Shown piece by piece: positions 8,385-17,356 of a stretch of 64,000 nt of DNA. Made by a program: the position numbers and the translations under genes. Under the pieces are notes generated by a model. It did no database searches and was not told the DNA's origin. It saw only the letters and a list, made by a program, of their open reading frames with translations. This stretch comes from Actibacterium sp. XHP0104. GTDB taxonomy: Bacteria > Pseudomonadota > Alphaproteobacteria > Rhodobacterales > Rhodobacteraceae. The stretch is from contig NZ_JAOWLE010000002.1 of the NCBI RefSeq assembly GCF_025751515.1, positions 248,001-312,000 of the forward strand. Direction: 5' to 3'. Numbering within the stretch: position 1 is the stretch's first letter; every line of letters starts with the position of its first letter.

Positions 8385-8911
8385 AGCGCATTCAGCGCGC
8401 GGCAGACCGTATCGGCCAGGGCGCCGTCATTGGTGATGCTGACCACCTGCAAGCCCTCGGGCAGGGGCGAGCCGGCCCGCGCCAGGCGGGCGGTAATCTC
8501 GGCCACGCTTTCGCGCCCGCGCCCGGCCAGGCGCCGGGCAAGCGTTTCCGGCGATGCGGTGATGTTCAGAACGATCATGTTGGGAAACACCGTTTGCGCC
8601 TGCCCCAGCGCCCCGCGCGAGAAATTGGCAAGGCAGTCGATGCCGCGCCGGGTATCCGTCAGCACATCGGCGGGAATGCCATAGTTCAGCCCATGCGCCG
8701 ACCAGTGGACACAGAACATCCCCGCGCGGGCCGCCGCGCGAAAGGCCTCTGGCGTGACGGCGTCATGGTCCTCGCCGCCCAGGTCGCGTGCGCGGGTGAT
8801 GGTCCGGCGCACAAGGCGCAGACCGGGCAGGGCGGCCTTCAGGCCGGCCATCACGCTGTCCTTGCCCGCGCCCGAAGGGCCGACCACCGCGATCAGACGC
8901 CCCGCGCTCAT
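8366..8911 (-). CDS. phnN: ribose 1,5-bisphosphate phosphokinase PhnN
   Basis: Converts ribose 1,5-bisphosphate to PRPP with ATP, returning the sugar left by C-P lyase to nucleotide metabolism. It has 181 residues and a guanylate-kinase-like fold with P-loop GPSGAGKDS at 11-19 and the substrate-side motif RRTITRAR near residue 35-42. Its ATG overlaps the phnL stop by four bases. Its presence implies that ribose 1,5-bisphosphate is made in this cell, which requires PhnP or a substitute. Confidence 0.94.
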   Translation of the reverse strand: MSAGRLIAVVGPSGAGKDSVMAGLKAALPGLRLVRRTITRARDLGGEDHDAVTPEAFRAAARAGMFCVHWSAHGLNYGIPADVLTDTRRGIDCLANFSRGALGQAQTVFPNMIVLNITASPETLARRLAGRGRESVAEITARLARAGSPLPEGLQVVSITNDGALADTVCRALNALQPARA

Positions 8912-9591
8912 GCCGCGCGCTCCGGGGTAAAGTCGCTGACGTTGACCTCGCGGTCACAGACGCGGGCACGGGCGGCCTCGTCGTGAAAGATGCCGATAAT
9001 GGCCGCGCCCCGTGCCTTGGCAGCCTCGATCAGCCCCAGCACCACCTCGCGATTGGCCGCGTCCAGACTGGCCGTCGGCTCGTCCAGCAGCATGGCCGGA
9101 TAGGGATGGGCAAAGCCGCGCGCAATGTTGACGCGTTGCTGCTCGCCGCCCGAAAAGGTCGTCGGCGACAGCGGCCACAGCCCTTGGGGTATGTTCAGCC
9201 GGGTCAGCAGCGCCCGGGCGGTGGCACGGGCCTCGTCCTGGCCGACCCCGACCGCGCGCAGCGGTTCGGCCACCACATCCAGCGTGGGCACACGGGGCAC
9301 CACGCGCAGGAACTGGCTGACATAGCCCAGCTGGCGCCGGCGAATACGGATGATGTCGCGCGGCTCGGCCCGGGTCAGGTCGATATCGCCCACCCGGATC
9401 ACCCCGGACTGGGCGCGATAGTTGCCATAGATCATCCGCATCAGCGTCGATTTCCCCGCACCCGACGCCCCGGTCAGCGCGATACATTCGCCGGGCGCCA
9501 CGCGCAGGTTGACGCCACGAAGCACCTCGATCACCGCGCTGCCCTGGTTGTGCAGGGTGAAGGTTTTGGAAACATTGGAAAGTTCGATCAT
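8908..9591 (-). CDS. phnL: C-P lyase ABC-type ATPase PhnL
   Basis: Nucleotide-binding protein of the C-P lyase machinery, related to transporter ATPases but needed together with PhnGHI for attaching phosphonate to the ribose of ATP. Walker A GASGAGKST is at 41-49, signature SGGEQQ at 147-152 and Walker B LLDEPT at 168-173. The start MIELSNVSKTF (227 residues) aligns with the family; ten further in-frame residues upstream are not needed. Four bases separate it from phnK. Confidence 0.94.
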   Translation of the reverse strand: MIELSNVSKTFTLHNQGSAVIEVLRGVNLRVAPGECIALTGASGAGKSTLMRMIYGNYRAQSGVIRVGDIDLTRAEPRDIIRIRRRQLGYVSQFLRVVPRVPTLDVVAEPLRAVGVGQDEARATARALLTRLNIPQGLWPLSPTTFSGGEQQRVNIARGFAHPYPAMLLDEPTASLDAANREVVLGLIEAAKARGAAIIGIFHDEAARARVCDREVNVSDFTPERAA

Positions 9592-9595
9592 CGGG

Positions 9596-10366
9596 TCACA
9601 CCTGCAAAACAGAGCTGACAAGAAGCTGGGTATAGGCGTGCTGAGGGTCGTCCAGCACCTGATCGGTCAGGCCGGCCTCGACCACATGGCCCGATTTCAT
9701 CACCATCAGGCGGTCGGCAAGCAGGCGGACCACGGCCAGGTCATGGGTGACGATGATCGCCGACAGCCCCATGTCGCGCACCAGCCCGCGCAACAGGTCC
9801 AAGAGGCGGGCCTGAACGCTGACATCCAGCCCTCCGGTGGGTTCGTCCATGAAGATCAGGCGCGGCCCGGTCACCAGGTTTCGGGCGATTTGCAGACGCT
9901 GCTGCATGCCGCCGGAAAAGGTCGACGGGCGGTCGTCGATCCGGGCGGCGTCAATCTCGACCCGCGCCAGCCAGTCGGTGGCCTTGTCGCGGATATCGCC
10001 ATAATGGCGCGCCCCCACAGCCATCAGCCGTTCGCCCACATTGCCGCCCGCCGAGACCCCCATGCGCAGCCCGTCACGGGCGTGCTGATGCACAAAGGCC
10101 CAGTCGGTGCGCGAAAGCATGCGGCGCTCGGGTTCGCTCATGGTGACGGTGTCGCGCGGGCCGTCGGCGCGGGTGTCAAAGACCACGGCACCGGTATCCG
10201 GCACCAGATGCCCGGCCATGCAGTTCAGCAGGGTCGACTTGCCAGAGCCGCTTTCGCCGACGATGCCCATGACCTCGCCCGGCCACAGGTCAAAGGACAC
10301 ATCCGCACAGCCGATATGCGTGCCATAGCGCTTGCTGACGCCTTGCACCGAAAGAAGGGGGGTCAT
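9596..10366 (-). CDS. phnK: C-P lyase ABC-type ATPase PhnK
   Basis: ATPase that docks on the PhnGHIJ core complex near PhnJ. It has 256 residues, with Walker A GESGSGKST at 37-45, signature FSGGMQQR and Walker B LIFMDEPTGGLD. The start is the ATG overlapping the phnJ stop (ATGA). It resembles oligopeptide-type transporter ATPases, but the phnJ-phnK-phnL order makes the C-P lyase role secure. Confidence 0.94.
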   Translation of the reverse strand: MTPLLSVQGVSKRYGTHIGCADVSFDLWPGEVMGIVGESGSGKSTLLNCMAGHLVPDTGAVVFDTRADGPRDTVTMSEPERRMLSRTDWAFVHQHARDGLRMGVSAGGNVGERLMAVGARHYGDIRDKATDWLARVEIDAARIDDRPSTFSGGMQQRLQIARNLVTGPRLIFMDEPTGGLDVSVQARLLDLLRGLVRDMGLSAIIVTHDLAVVRLLADRLMVMKSGHVVEAGLTDQVLDDPQHAYTQLLVSSVLQV

Positions 10367-11223
10367 GCTGCATCCTTTCCGCGATGGCCCTGCGCCTGGC
10401 GGGCGTCGCAATAATCGGTGTCAGAACACACGAACATCCGGCCGCCGGCATCATCGATGATCACCTCGTCGAGATAGCTGCTGTCCGACCCGCACAGACC
10501 GCAGGGGTGATCGGCCTTGCTGGCCTCGAACGGGTGATCCTCGAAATCGAGGCTGACCACCTGCGTATAGGGCGGCAGCGCGTAAATGCGCTGTTCGCGA
10601 CCGGCGCCGAACAGCTGCACGGCGGGGCAATCGCCCAGTTTGGGATTGTCGAATTTCGGGATGGGCGAAGGGTCCATCACATAGCGCCCTTCGACCTTGA
10701 CCGGATAGGCATAGGACGTGGCGATATGGCCGTGGCGGCTGATATCCTCGTAAAGCTTGACATGCATCAGCCCGTATTCCTCGAGGCTGTGCATCTTGCG
10801 CGTCTCGCTTTCACGCGGTTCGAGAAAGCGCAGCGGTTCGGGGATCGGCACCTGATAGACCAGAACCTGGCCCTCGCGCAGCGGCAGTTCGGGAATGCGG
10901 TGGCGGGTCTGGATCACCGTCGCCTCGGCGGTGGCGGTCGTGGTCGCCACGCCCGCCGTGTGCTCAAAGAAGCTGCGGATCGACACGGCATTGGTGGTGT
11001 CATCCGCGCCCTGGTCGATCACCTTGAACCGGTCATCCGGCGTTAGCACCGCGGCCGAGACCTGCACCCCGCCCGTGCCCCAGCCATAGGGCATCGGCAT
11101 CTCGCGGCTGGCAAAGGGCACCTGATACCCCGGGATCGCCAGCCCCTTGAGAATGGCGCGGCGGATCATCCGCTTGGTCTGTTCGTCGAGATAGGCGAAG
11201 TTGTATTCCGATGTCCGTGTCAC
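10363..11223 (-). CDS. phnJ: C-P lyase catalytic subunit PhnJ (radical SAM)
   Basis: Breaks the carbon-phosphorus bond of ribose 1-methylphosphonate 5-phosphate, releasing methane (or another alkane) and a 1,2-cyclic phosphate. Key residues fall at the Escherichia coli positions: glycine G32 in IPGYQV (radical site), C241, C244 and C266 (iron-sulfur ligands) in CGLCG and FVCSD, and C272 (thiyl radical). Length is 286 residues. All catalytic residues are intact, so the enzyme should work. A 329-bp gap precedes it, unusual in this otherwise overlapping operon. Confidence 0.97.
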   Translation of the reverse strand: MTRTSEYNFAYLDEQTKRMIRRAILKGLAIPGYQVPFASREMPMPYGWGTGGVQVSAAVLTPDDRFKVIDQGADDTTNAVSIRSFFEHTAGVATTTATAEATVIQTRHRIPELPLREGQVLVYQVPIPEPLRFLEPRESETRKMHSLEEYGLMHVKLYEDISRHGHIATSYAYPVKVEGRYVMDPSPIPKFDNPKLGDCPAVQLFGAGREQRIYALPPYTQVVSLDFEDHPFEASKADHPCGLCGSDSSYLDEVIIDDAGGRMFVCSDTDYCDARQAQGHRGKDAA

Positions 11224-11289
11224 AAGACTGTCTCACTGCTGTGGTTAATGCGGCGCAAAGACACGCAGTCCGCAAACCTGGGGGATGTC

Positions 11290-11493
11290 ATGGCCGCGCT
11301 GATGCTTGATGTTGTTATTGGGGGCGGGATCGCCCTGTTGGTTTGGATCGTGACCGAGCAGATCCTGTTCCTGATCCTGCCGCGTCTGGAACGGCTTTTG
11401 CCGGACGATATCGTCGGGCCCGACGGTTGGTTTTCGGACACCGCGAACAAGACCGGAATCTTCGACTTTCCGCTGCGGCGCCGCCAAGGCTAG
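11290..11493 (+). CDS. small membrane protein, hypothetical, in the phnI-phnJ gap
   Basis: A 67-residue frame starting MAALMLDVVIGGG, with one strong hydrophobic segment (about residues 1-33) followed by a charged, Pro-rich tail ending RRRQG. A purine-rich stretch (GGGGGAT) precedes the ATG. Codons look normal for this genome. It lies antisense to and between phnI and phnJ and accounts for most of the 329 bp there. I do not recognise the family. It could be a real single-pass inner-membrane protein or a chance frame; expression is unknown. Confidence 0.5.
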   Translation: MAALMLDVVIGGGIALLVWIVTEQILFLILPRLERLLPDDIVGPDGWFSDTANKTGIFDFPLRRRQG

Positions 11494-11552
11494 GCCCGCC
11501 CGATCGGACAGCGGCCGGGGCGCGGCCCCGCCGGTATCGCGGCCCGCGGGTC

Positions 11553-12641
11553 TCATTCCGCCGCCACCTTGCACTGGTCCGTGCCCGCGTCGCGGCGCAG
11601 CTTTCGCACCAGTTCCAGCTCGGACTGGAAATCCACGTAATGCGGCAGCTTGATGTGCTCGAGGAACCCGGTCGCCTGGATGTTGTCGGCGTGGTAGAGC
11701 ACGAACTCGGCATCCTGCGCAGGCGCGCCGACATTGTCTTCGCCCAGCTCTTGCCAGCGCAGCGCCCGGTCCACCAGGGCCATTGAAATCGCCTTGCGCT
11801 CGGTCTGACCAAAGACCAGCCCGTAACCGCGCGTGAACTGCGGCGGTTCGGTTTTCGAGCCCTTGAACTGGTTCACCGTTTCGCATTCGGTCACCGTGAT
11901 CTCGGCGATCTCGATGGCAAAACCCAGCTCGGGGATCTCGACCTCGACCGGCACGGTGCCGATCCGCAGCTCGCCCACAAAGGCGTGGTTGCGCGCATAG
12001 CCGCGCTGGGTCGAATAGGCCATGGACAGGGTAAAGCCCTCATCCGCCCGCGTCAGCGCCTGCAACCGCAGCGCCCGCCCGGCGGGCAGTTCCAGCGGCT
12101 CGCGGGTCAGGTCGGGGGGCGGGGTGTCGTCAGAGGGCGCATCCTCGATCAGCCCCTCGCGGTTGAGAAACGCCGTGACATGGGGCACGGCCTCATTGCT
12201 GGCCTCGCGCGCGGGGGCCTCGGGCAACTCGCCCTCGGCGGCCAGTTTGAAATCAAGCAGACGGTGCGTGTAATCGAAGGTCGGCCCCAGGATCTGCCCG
12301 CCCGGCAGGTCCTTGAAGGTTGCCGAAATGCGCCGGTCGCAGGCCATCGCGCCCGTATCCACCGGCGCAGAGGCGCCGAACCGGGGCAGGGTGGTGCGAT
12401 AGGCGCGGATCAGGAAGATCGCCTCGATCAGATCCCCGCGCGCCTGCTTGATCGCAAGCGCCGCCAGATCCGGATCATAGAGCGAGCCCTCGGCCATCAC
12501 CCGGTTCACCGCCAGGCTCAGCTGCTCGCGGATCTGGGCGACGGACAGTTCGGCCACCGACCGGTCGCCTCGCCGCTCTTCGGCCAGCCAGGCGTGGGCG
12601 TTGCGGATGGCGCGTTCACCGCCTTTGACTGCGACATACAT
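11553..12641 (-). CDS. phnI: C-P lyase core subunit PhnI
   Basis: Core subunit of the PhnGHIJ complex; with PhnG, PhnH and PhnL it transfers the phosphonate to the C1 of ATP ribose, displacing adenine. The start MYVAVKGGERAI is the standard N-terminus and gives 362 residues. Conserved blocks seen include LYDPDLAALAIKQARGD and the C-terminal FLEHIKLPHYVDFQ. Its ATG shares one base with the phnH stop. A longer in-frame opening upstream is the phnH coding region in another frame. Confidence 0.96.
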   Translation of the reverse strand: MYVAVKGGERAIRNAHAWLAEERRGDRSVAELSVAQIREQLSLAVNRVMAEGSLYDPDLAALAIKQARGDLIEAIFLIRAYRTTLPRFGASAPVDTGAMACDRRISATFKDLPGGQILGPTFDYTHRLLDFKLAAEGELPEAPAREASNEAVPHVTAFLNREGLIEDAPSDDTPPPDLTREPLELPAGRALRLQALTRADEGFTLSMAYSTQRGYARNHAFVGELRIGTVPVEVEIPELGFAIEIAEITVTECETVNQFKGSKTEPPQFTRGYGLVFGQTERKAISMALVDRALRWQELGEDNVGAPAQDAEFVLYHADNIQATGFLEHIKLPHYVDFQSELELVRKLRRDAGTDQCKVAAE

Positions 12642-13204
12642 CAGCGCACCTCGGTCGATCGGGGCAGCGCCGCAAGCCGGTCGCCGCTGGTGAAAATGAA
12701 GTCGAGCCCAAGCGGAAACAGCGCCCGGTTTTCCTGAAAGGCCCGCGTTTCGGGCAGCGACAGCGCCGCCTGATCGCGGATGCCCGGCCCGGTCAGGGTG
12801 GCGCCCGCGGGATGCAGGTCGGGGCATTCCACGATCAACGTGGCCGAGCGGTCGGGATAATCCGGCGTGCCCGTGGCATAGGCCGACAGCGGGCCAAGTG
12901 CCTGCCAGCTGCCCACCGCGAACATCGCCTGCGACGGGCCGACAACCGGTGCGCCAGTGTGAAATGCCAGCCAGGCACGCACGGCCTCGCAATCGGCCTC
13001 GCCGGCCAGGTGAACCGGCGTATCGCCGTCACAAAGCGTCAACAGCACGGTGCCCGCCGCAACGGAAAGGGGTGCCGGCGCCCTGGCCCCTGCGATCGGG
13101 CGGATTGTGCCTGGGCGAGCCATGGCCTCCATCACGATGCGAAAGGCATGAGAGGACTGGGTGGCCGGCTCTGAAAAACCGCCGGCAAGTCGTTCGGCCT
13201 GCAT
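12641..13204 (-). CDS. phnH: C-P lyase core subunit PhnH
   Basis: PLP-transferase-like fold subunit, without PLP, of the PhnGHIJ complex. It has 187 residues, with the family opening GGFSEPATQSSHAFRIVMEA and the internal ALTGPGI-like turn (here LTGPGI). It overlaps phnG and phnI by one base on each side. No unusual features. Confidence 0.95.
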   Translation of the reverse strand: MQAERLAGGFSEPATQSSHAFRIVMEAMARPGTIRPIAGARAPAPLSVAAGTVLLTLCDGDTPVHLAGEADCEAVRAWLAFHTGAPVVGPSQAMFAVGSWQALGPLSAYATGTPDYPDRSATLIVECPDLHPAGATLTGPGIRDQAALSLPETRAFQENRALFPLGLDFIFTSGDRLAALPRSTEVR

Positions 13205-13659
13205 CAGTCTTCCCCCCGGACCATGGTGAAAAAATCGACCTTCGTGGCGGCGGCGCGGGCGGCGCGGTGGGCCTTGTGCGCCGTGAGTTCAGCCTCGAGA
13301 GGGTCAAGAACCTGGCGCCGCAGCGCGTCGGCGGCATCGGTCTGCATCAGGGCGTCGATCAGCGCGGCCGCCTCGGCATCCGCCTTATTGCGGCCCTGAA
13401 TATAGGCATGGCCGATCTCTCCGCCGGGCAGGGTCAGCGCACAGCGCGTCACGGTGACTTCGCCGATATTGAAGGGCGCGCCCGTGCCACCGGCGCGGCC
13501 CCGCACCATGACGGTCCCCACCTCGGGGGCGCGCAGCCAGGTAAAGGCGGGGCGCTGTGTCGCCTGATCCAGCAGGGCAGCGACCCGGCCCTCTGGCGCC
13601 TTTGCCATCAGCCCCATCCAGCCTTTGCGGGGCGCGTTCTGGTCGATCATGTCTTTCAT
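13204..13659 (-). CDS. phnG: C-P lyase core subunit PhnG
   Basis: Smallest subunit of the C-P lyase core, 151 residues. Family features are RKGWMGLMAKA near the N-terminus, MVRGRAGGTGAPFNIGE in the middle and VDFFTMVRG at the C-terminus. It is the first gene of the phnGHIJKLN operon and divergent from phnF, with an 82-bp shared control region. Confidence 0.95.
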   Translation of the reverse strand: MKDMIDQNAPRKGWMGLMAKAPEGRVAALLDQATQRPAFTWLRAPEVGTVMVRGRAGGTGAPFNIGEVTVTRCALTLPGGEIGHAYIQGRNKADAEAAALIDALMQTDAADALRRQVLDPLEAELTAHKAHRAARAAATKVDFFTMVRGED

Positions 13660-13680
13660 CTCGACAACTTTGCAATTTCC

Positions 13681-13701
13681 TATACAACTAGACAGATTAT
13701 A
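13681..13701. promoter_or_regulatory. probable PhnF operator and divergent promoter between phnG and phnF
   Basis: An AT-rich imperfect palindrome framed by TATA at both ends, with centre CTGTCTAGTTG on the minus strand. It resembles the TGTCTAGACA-like sites bound by HutC/GntR regulators. It lies about 40 bp from the phnF start codon and about 22 bp from the phnG start codon, the only sizeable control region for the C-P lyase operon. Binding by PhnF is inferred from position. Confidence 0.5.
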
Positions 13702-13741
13702 CCCGATTCATCGGCTCAAGGCAGCGGGGATAGTGTGAATT

Positions 13742-14473
13742 TTGAGTGACAATGCGCCCACCCAACCCCTGCGCACCCCGGTCTGGCAGGCCATCGCAAC
13801 GACCCTGCGCGCCGAGATATCCGAGGGCCGATACCTGCCCGGTGACCGGCTGCCGACCGAGGCGCAGATGGCGGCCCGCTTTGGTGTCAATCGCCATACG
13901 GTGCGCCATGCGCTCTCGGCCCTGATCGACGACGGGCTGGTGCGCACACGGCGCGGGGCCGGCGCCTTTGTCGCCGCGCGGCCCACGGATTACCCGATCG
14001 GCGCGCGGGTGCGGTTTCACGAAAACCTGCTGGCGGCGGGCCGAAAGCCCGAAAAGCGCCGCCTGAGTATCGAATGCCGGGCCGCAACCCCGGGCGAGGC
14101 GCGGGCCTTGTCGATCGCGCCGGGTGACCCCGTCTGCGCCTATCACGGGCTGTCACTGGCCGACGGGTCGCCGATCGCCGTGTTCGAGAGCGTCTTTCCC
14201 CTGGACCGCACGCCCCGGATCGACGGGTTCCTGGCCGAGACCAGCAGCGTGACCGAGGCGCTGGCCCGCGCCGGGCTGGCGGATTACACCCGCGCCTCGA
14301 CCCGCCTGACGGCGGTCAGGGCCGATGTCACCCAGGCCCTGCATCTGCATCTGCGCGAGGGCGACCCGCTGTTGCGCTCTACCGGGGTCAATGTCGACAT
14401 GGGCGGTCATCCGGTCGAATACGGGCGGACCTGGTTCGCAGGCGACAGGGTGACCCTGACGCTAGAGATGTGA
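13742..14473 (+). CDS. phnF: PhnF, GntR/HutC-family regulator of phosphonate metabolism
   Basis: A 243-residue transcription factor. The N-terminal winged helix (about 12-78) holds ISEGRYLPGDRLPTEAQ and FGVNRHTVRHAL, and a C-terminal UTRA ligand-binding domain covers about 95-240. The reading frame begins with TTG; a GTG three codons earlier is followed at once by a stop, and the next ATG would cut into the helix-turn-helix, so TTG is the likely start. Divergent from phnG. In known cases PhnF represses phn genes. Confidence 0.92.
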   Translation: MSDNAPTQPLRTPVWQAIATTLRAEISEGRYLPGDRLPTEAQMAARFGVNRHTVRHALSALIDDGLVRTRRGAGAFVAARPTDYPIGARVRFHENLLAAGRKPEKRRLSIECRAATPGEARALSIAPGDPVCAYHGLSLADGSPIAVFESVFPLDRTPRIDGFLAETSSVTEALARAGLADYTRASTRLTAVRADVTQALHLHLREGDPLLRSTGVNVDMGGHPVEYGRTWFAGDRVTLTLEM

Positions 14474-14483
14474 CCCCCCGGAG

Positions 14484-15101
14484 CTATCGCTCATAGCGAT
14501 CGAGAAAGGCCCCGGCGCTGAGGCTGCGGAAATCGTCGAGCGCCGCGCGCAGCGCGTCATGCGGCCAGTCCCACCAGGCAAGCCGGATCATTCGCTCGGC
14601 GATCTCGGGCGGCTGGCGATCGCGCAGCGGGCGCGCCGGGTTGCCCGCGACGATGGTGTAGGGCGCCACGTCCTTTGTCACCACCGCCCCCGAGGCAACC
14701 ACCACCCCGTGGCCAAGGGTGATGCCGGGTTTGATCATCGCGGCATGCCCGATCCAGGTGTCGTGGCCGATATGGGCGCGGCGGGCCTTGCGGCGCGCGA
14801 AAAAGGCATCGTCGGCCTCGGCATCATCCCAGTAATATTCGGAACGATAGAGAAAATGGTGGCAAGACGCGGTCTCGAGCGGGTGATCGGTGGCCCCGAT
14901 CCGCACATGGCTGGCGATATTGGAGAACTTGCCGATGCTGGCATTGGCGATATCGGCGTAGCGGTCGCAATAGCTGTAATCATCGACCGAGCTATGCGCG
15001 ATCCGGCTGCCTGCGCCGATCTCGCAATAGGTGCCGAACTGGCTGTCGGTGATGGTGCAGCCGTCATGGATGAACGGGGTATCGGGGGACAGGCGCGGCA
15101 T
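14484..15101 (-). CDS. phosphonate-cluster hexapeptide-repeat acyltransferase
   Basis: A 205-residue left-handed beta-helix acetyltransferase of the chloramphenicol-acetyltransferase/DapH-like type found in phn operons. Hexapeptide repeats run through residues 15-65 and 110-160 ([32 protein letters not shown]). It is the last gene of the phnCDE operon, one base after phnE2. It may acetylate aminophosphonates, the role PhnO has in other clusters, but PhnO belongs to a different (GNAT) family and the substrate is not known from the sequence. Confidence 0.9.
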   Translation of the reverse strand: MPRLSPDTPFIHDGCTITDSQFGTYCEIGAGSRIAHSSVDDYSYCDRYADIANASIGKFSNIASHVRIGATDHPLETASCHHFLYRSEYYWDDAEADDAFFARRKARRAHIGHDTWIGHAAMIKPGITLGHGVVVASGAVVTKDVAPYTIVAGNPARPLRDRQPPEIAERMIRLAWWDWPHDALRAALDDFRSLSAGAFLDRYER

Positions 15102-15102
15102 C

Positions 15103-16416
15103 TTAATCTTTGCGCCCGATAAGCTTGCCGCGCAGCCAGCCCGAGAAGCTGTCCATGGCCATCACCACGCCGACGATCAGGATGATGTAATAGACCACCT
15201 CTTCCCAATCCTTTTGGGTCTGGATCGCCTGTGTCAGCAACAGGCCGATCCCGCCGCCGGTGATGGCGCCGATGATGGTGGCCGAGCGGGTGTTGGATTC
15301 GAGGAAATAGAGGATCTGCGCCAGCAGGATCGGCACGACCTGCGGGATCACGCCAAAGCGATAGCGCTGCAACGGCTTGGCGCCGGTCGAGGCCACGCCC
15401 TCGATCTGCTTTGCATCGACATTTTCCAGCGCCTCGGAGAAGATTTTGCCAAATGTGCCGGTATCGGTGATCAGGATCGCCAGCGCCCCGGTCAGGGGCC
15501 CCGGGCCAAAGGCGCGCGACAGGACCACCGTCCAGATCAGTGCATCCACCCCGCGCAGAAAGTCGAACAGCCGGCGCGAGGCGGCCCGGATGATCATCAC
15601 CGGGGCAAACCGCCTGGCCGCCATGAAGGCCAGCGGCAGCGCGACCAGTGCCGCGCCCATCGTGCCCAAAAAGGCCATCAGGATCGTCTCGCCGATGGCC
15701 CAGACCACGTTCTTGTGCAGCCACATCGGATTGTTCCACCAGTCCGACACGGCCCCCACGATATTGGCGCGCGCGGGGTCGATGCGCGGGCCGAACACGA
15801 TCTCGGTCAGGCCATGGCCGTAATAGGGGCTGTCGAAGGTGAACCAGAACAGCTCCCACCCCGGGAAATAGTTGAACACTTCGGTCTTTGAGCCGGTGAT
15901 GGCCACCCGGCCCTCGGGCAGTGTGATCGCCACGCGGCGGTCCGAGGCGTTGATCCAGTCGGGAATGTCGGCGGGCAGGTTGCTGGTGATCTGGCGGCCG
16001 TTGGCCTGCGCCTCGATCATGCCGAAACCCGGAATGTCGATCTCTGTGCGCCGGTCGGGCAAGAGCCTGACAAAGGTGTCGCCGCCAAGGTCGACGGTGA
16101 TGATGTCGTCGCCGGTGACCCAGTCGGGGCGCTGGCCTTCGGGATAGGCGCCTTTGCGTTCCCCCTCGATCACGACATCGGTCTCGCCGGTGCGGTTGTC
16201 GCGCGTCACATGGGTCTTGTACGACCAACTGTCCGAGGCCAGCGTCACCGCGTTATCCCAGTTCGCGCGCTTGATCAGGCCCGGAATGTCGAAAGCGAAG
16301 AAGATATAGACGAAATAGGCCAGAACCAGCGCGGGCAGGGCAAAGGCAAAGATCCGCTTGCGCCGGAAAAGCGCATCCGCGTCAGATTTCATCTGGCTCA
16401 GCTCGGCGGTGCTCAT
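15103..16416 (-). CDS. phnE: phosphonate ABC transporter permease PhnE2
   Basis: Second permease of the phosphonate importer, 437 residues. A first hydrophobic helix (about 21-45) is followed by a large periplasmic insertion (about 50-185). A BPD_transp_1 core of five to six helices then carries the coupling loop [18 protein letters not shown] near residue 315-333. The large insertion is common in the second PhnE of alphaproteobacteria. The ATG overlaps the phnE1 stop (ATGA). Confidence 0.94.
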   Translation of the reverse strand: MSTAELSQMKSDADALFRRKRIFAFALPALVLAYFVYIFFAFDIPGLIKRANWDNAVTLASDSWSYKTHVTRDNRTGETDVVIEGERKGAYPEGQRPDWVTGDDIITVDLGGDTFVRLLPDRRTEIDIPGFGMIEAQANGRQITSNLPADIPDWINASDRRVAITLPEGRVAITGSKTEVFNYFPGWELFWFTFDSPYYGHGLTEIVFGPRIDPARANIVGAVSDWWNNPMWLHKNVVWAIGETILMAFLGTMGAALVALPLAFMAARRFAPVMIIRAASRRLFDFLRGVDALIWTVVLSRAFGPGPLTGALAILITDTGTFGKIFSEALENVDAKQIEGVASTGAKPLQRYRFGVIPQVVPILLAQILYFLESNTRSATIIGAITGGGIGLLLTQAIQTQKDWEEVVYYIILIVGVVMAMDSFSGWLRGKLIGRKD

Positions 16417-17294
16417 TTGGCATGCCCCTCGGTCAGACGGTTGCGATAGCGGCTCGAGACCTGGTCAAACAGGACGATCGTGCCGAAAAGCAGGAGAAAG
16501 ATCGCCGCCGCCTCGTCGAACCGGCCCAGGCCCCAGGACATGGAATTGCGCAGCTCGTAGCCCAGGCCGCCGGCGCCCACAAAGCCCAGAATGGCCGAGG
16601 CGCGGATGTTGATCTCAAAGCGCAGCAGGCTGTAGCTGATATAGTTGGGCGCCACTTGCGGCAGGACGCCCAGCCACATCTTTTGCGCCCAGGTGGCCCC
16701 GGTAGAGGTCAGCCCCTCGACCGGCTTGAGATCGGCATTCTCGGCCACCTCGGAATACATCTTGCCCAGGGCGCCGGCCGTATGGATGGCAATGGCGATC
16801 ATGGCGGGCACCGGGCCGCCGCCCAGCACGAAGATCAGCACCAGCGCGATCACGATTTCGGGCATGGCGCGCATGATATCCATCAGTCGCCGAAAGAGCG
16901 GGGTCAGACGCGGCCAGCGCGCCAGCCCGCGGGTCGACAGCAGCGACAGCACCAGCCCCGCCCCCGCACCCACAAGGGTGGAAACGGCCGCGATATTGAC
17001 CGTTTCGATCAGCGCGGGCAGGAACCTGACGATCAGCGCGGGCAGATTGGCCCGGTTCGCCCAGGCCTCGGCCAGAACCTCGCCCGGGTAATCGCCCAGC
17101 TGGTTCAGCCCGTCCCAAAAGCCACCCGCATTGCGGCTGTCGGCGACCGTAAAGCCCGAGACCATCAGGATGACAAAGATCATCAGTGTCAGCCCGCCAT
17201 ACAGCCGGCGGCGCTGTACCTGCGCCATGTAATCGGCACGTATGCCTTCGACGGTGTGCCCGGCCGGTGTCGCGCCGAATGTCGCGTCAGTCAT
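16413..17294 (-). CDS. phnE: phosphonate ABC transporter permease PhnE1
   Basis: First permease of the phosphonate importer, 293 residues from MTDATFGATPAGHT. About six membrane helices, with the first at residues 32-50 and the coupling loop SEVAENADLKPVEGLTSTG. The start is chosen 20 bp after the hairpin that follows phnD; the ribosome site GGAGG is well placed. It pairs with PhnE2 as a heterodimeric channel. Confidence 0.94.
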   Translation of the reverse strand: MTDATFGATPAGHTVEGIRADYMAQVQRRRLYGGLTLMIFVILMVSGFTVADSRNAGGFWDGLNQLGDYPGEVLAEAWANRANLPALIVRFLPALIETVNIAAVSTLVGAGAGLVLSLLSTRGLARWPRLTPLFRRLMDIMRAMPEIVIALVLIFVLGGGPVPAMIAIAIHTAGALGKMYSEVAENADLKPVEGLTSTGATWAQKMWLGVLPQVAPNYISYSLLRFEINIRASAILGFVGAGGLGYELRNSMSWGLGRFDEAAAIFLLLFGTIVLFDQVSSRYRNRLTEGHAK

Positions 17295-17313
17295 CTGCTG
17301 CCTCCAATAGAAA

Positions 17314-17340
17314 TCGGCAGCCCGTTGAAGGGGCTGCCGA
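17314..17340 (-). other. intercistronic stem-loop between phnD and phnE1
   Basis: A perfect 10-bp stem (TCGGCAGCCC / GGGCTGCCGA) with a 7-base loop. It has only a weak T-rich tail on the minus strand before the phnE1 ribosome site. Such hairpins after binding-protein genes usually stabilise upstream mRNA or attenuate readthrough, so PhnD is made in excess over the permeases. Not a full intrinsic terminator. Confidence 0.7.
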
Positions 17341-17356
17341 CAATGTGTGGATCGGA

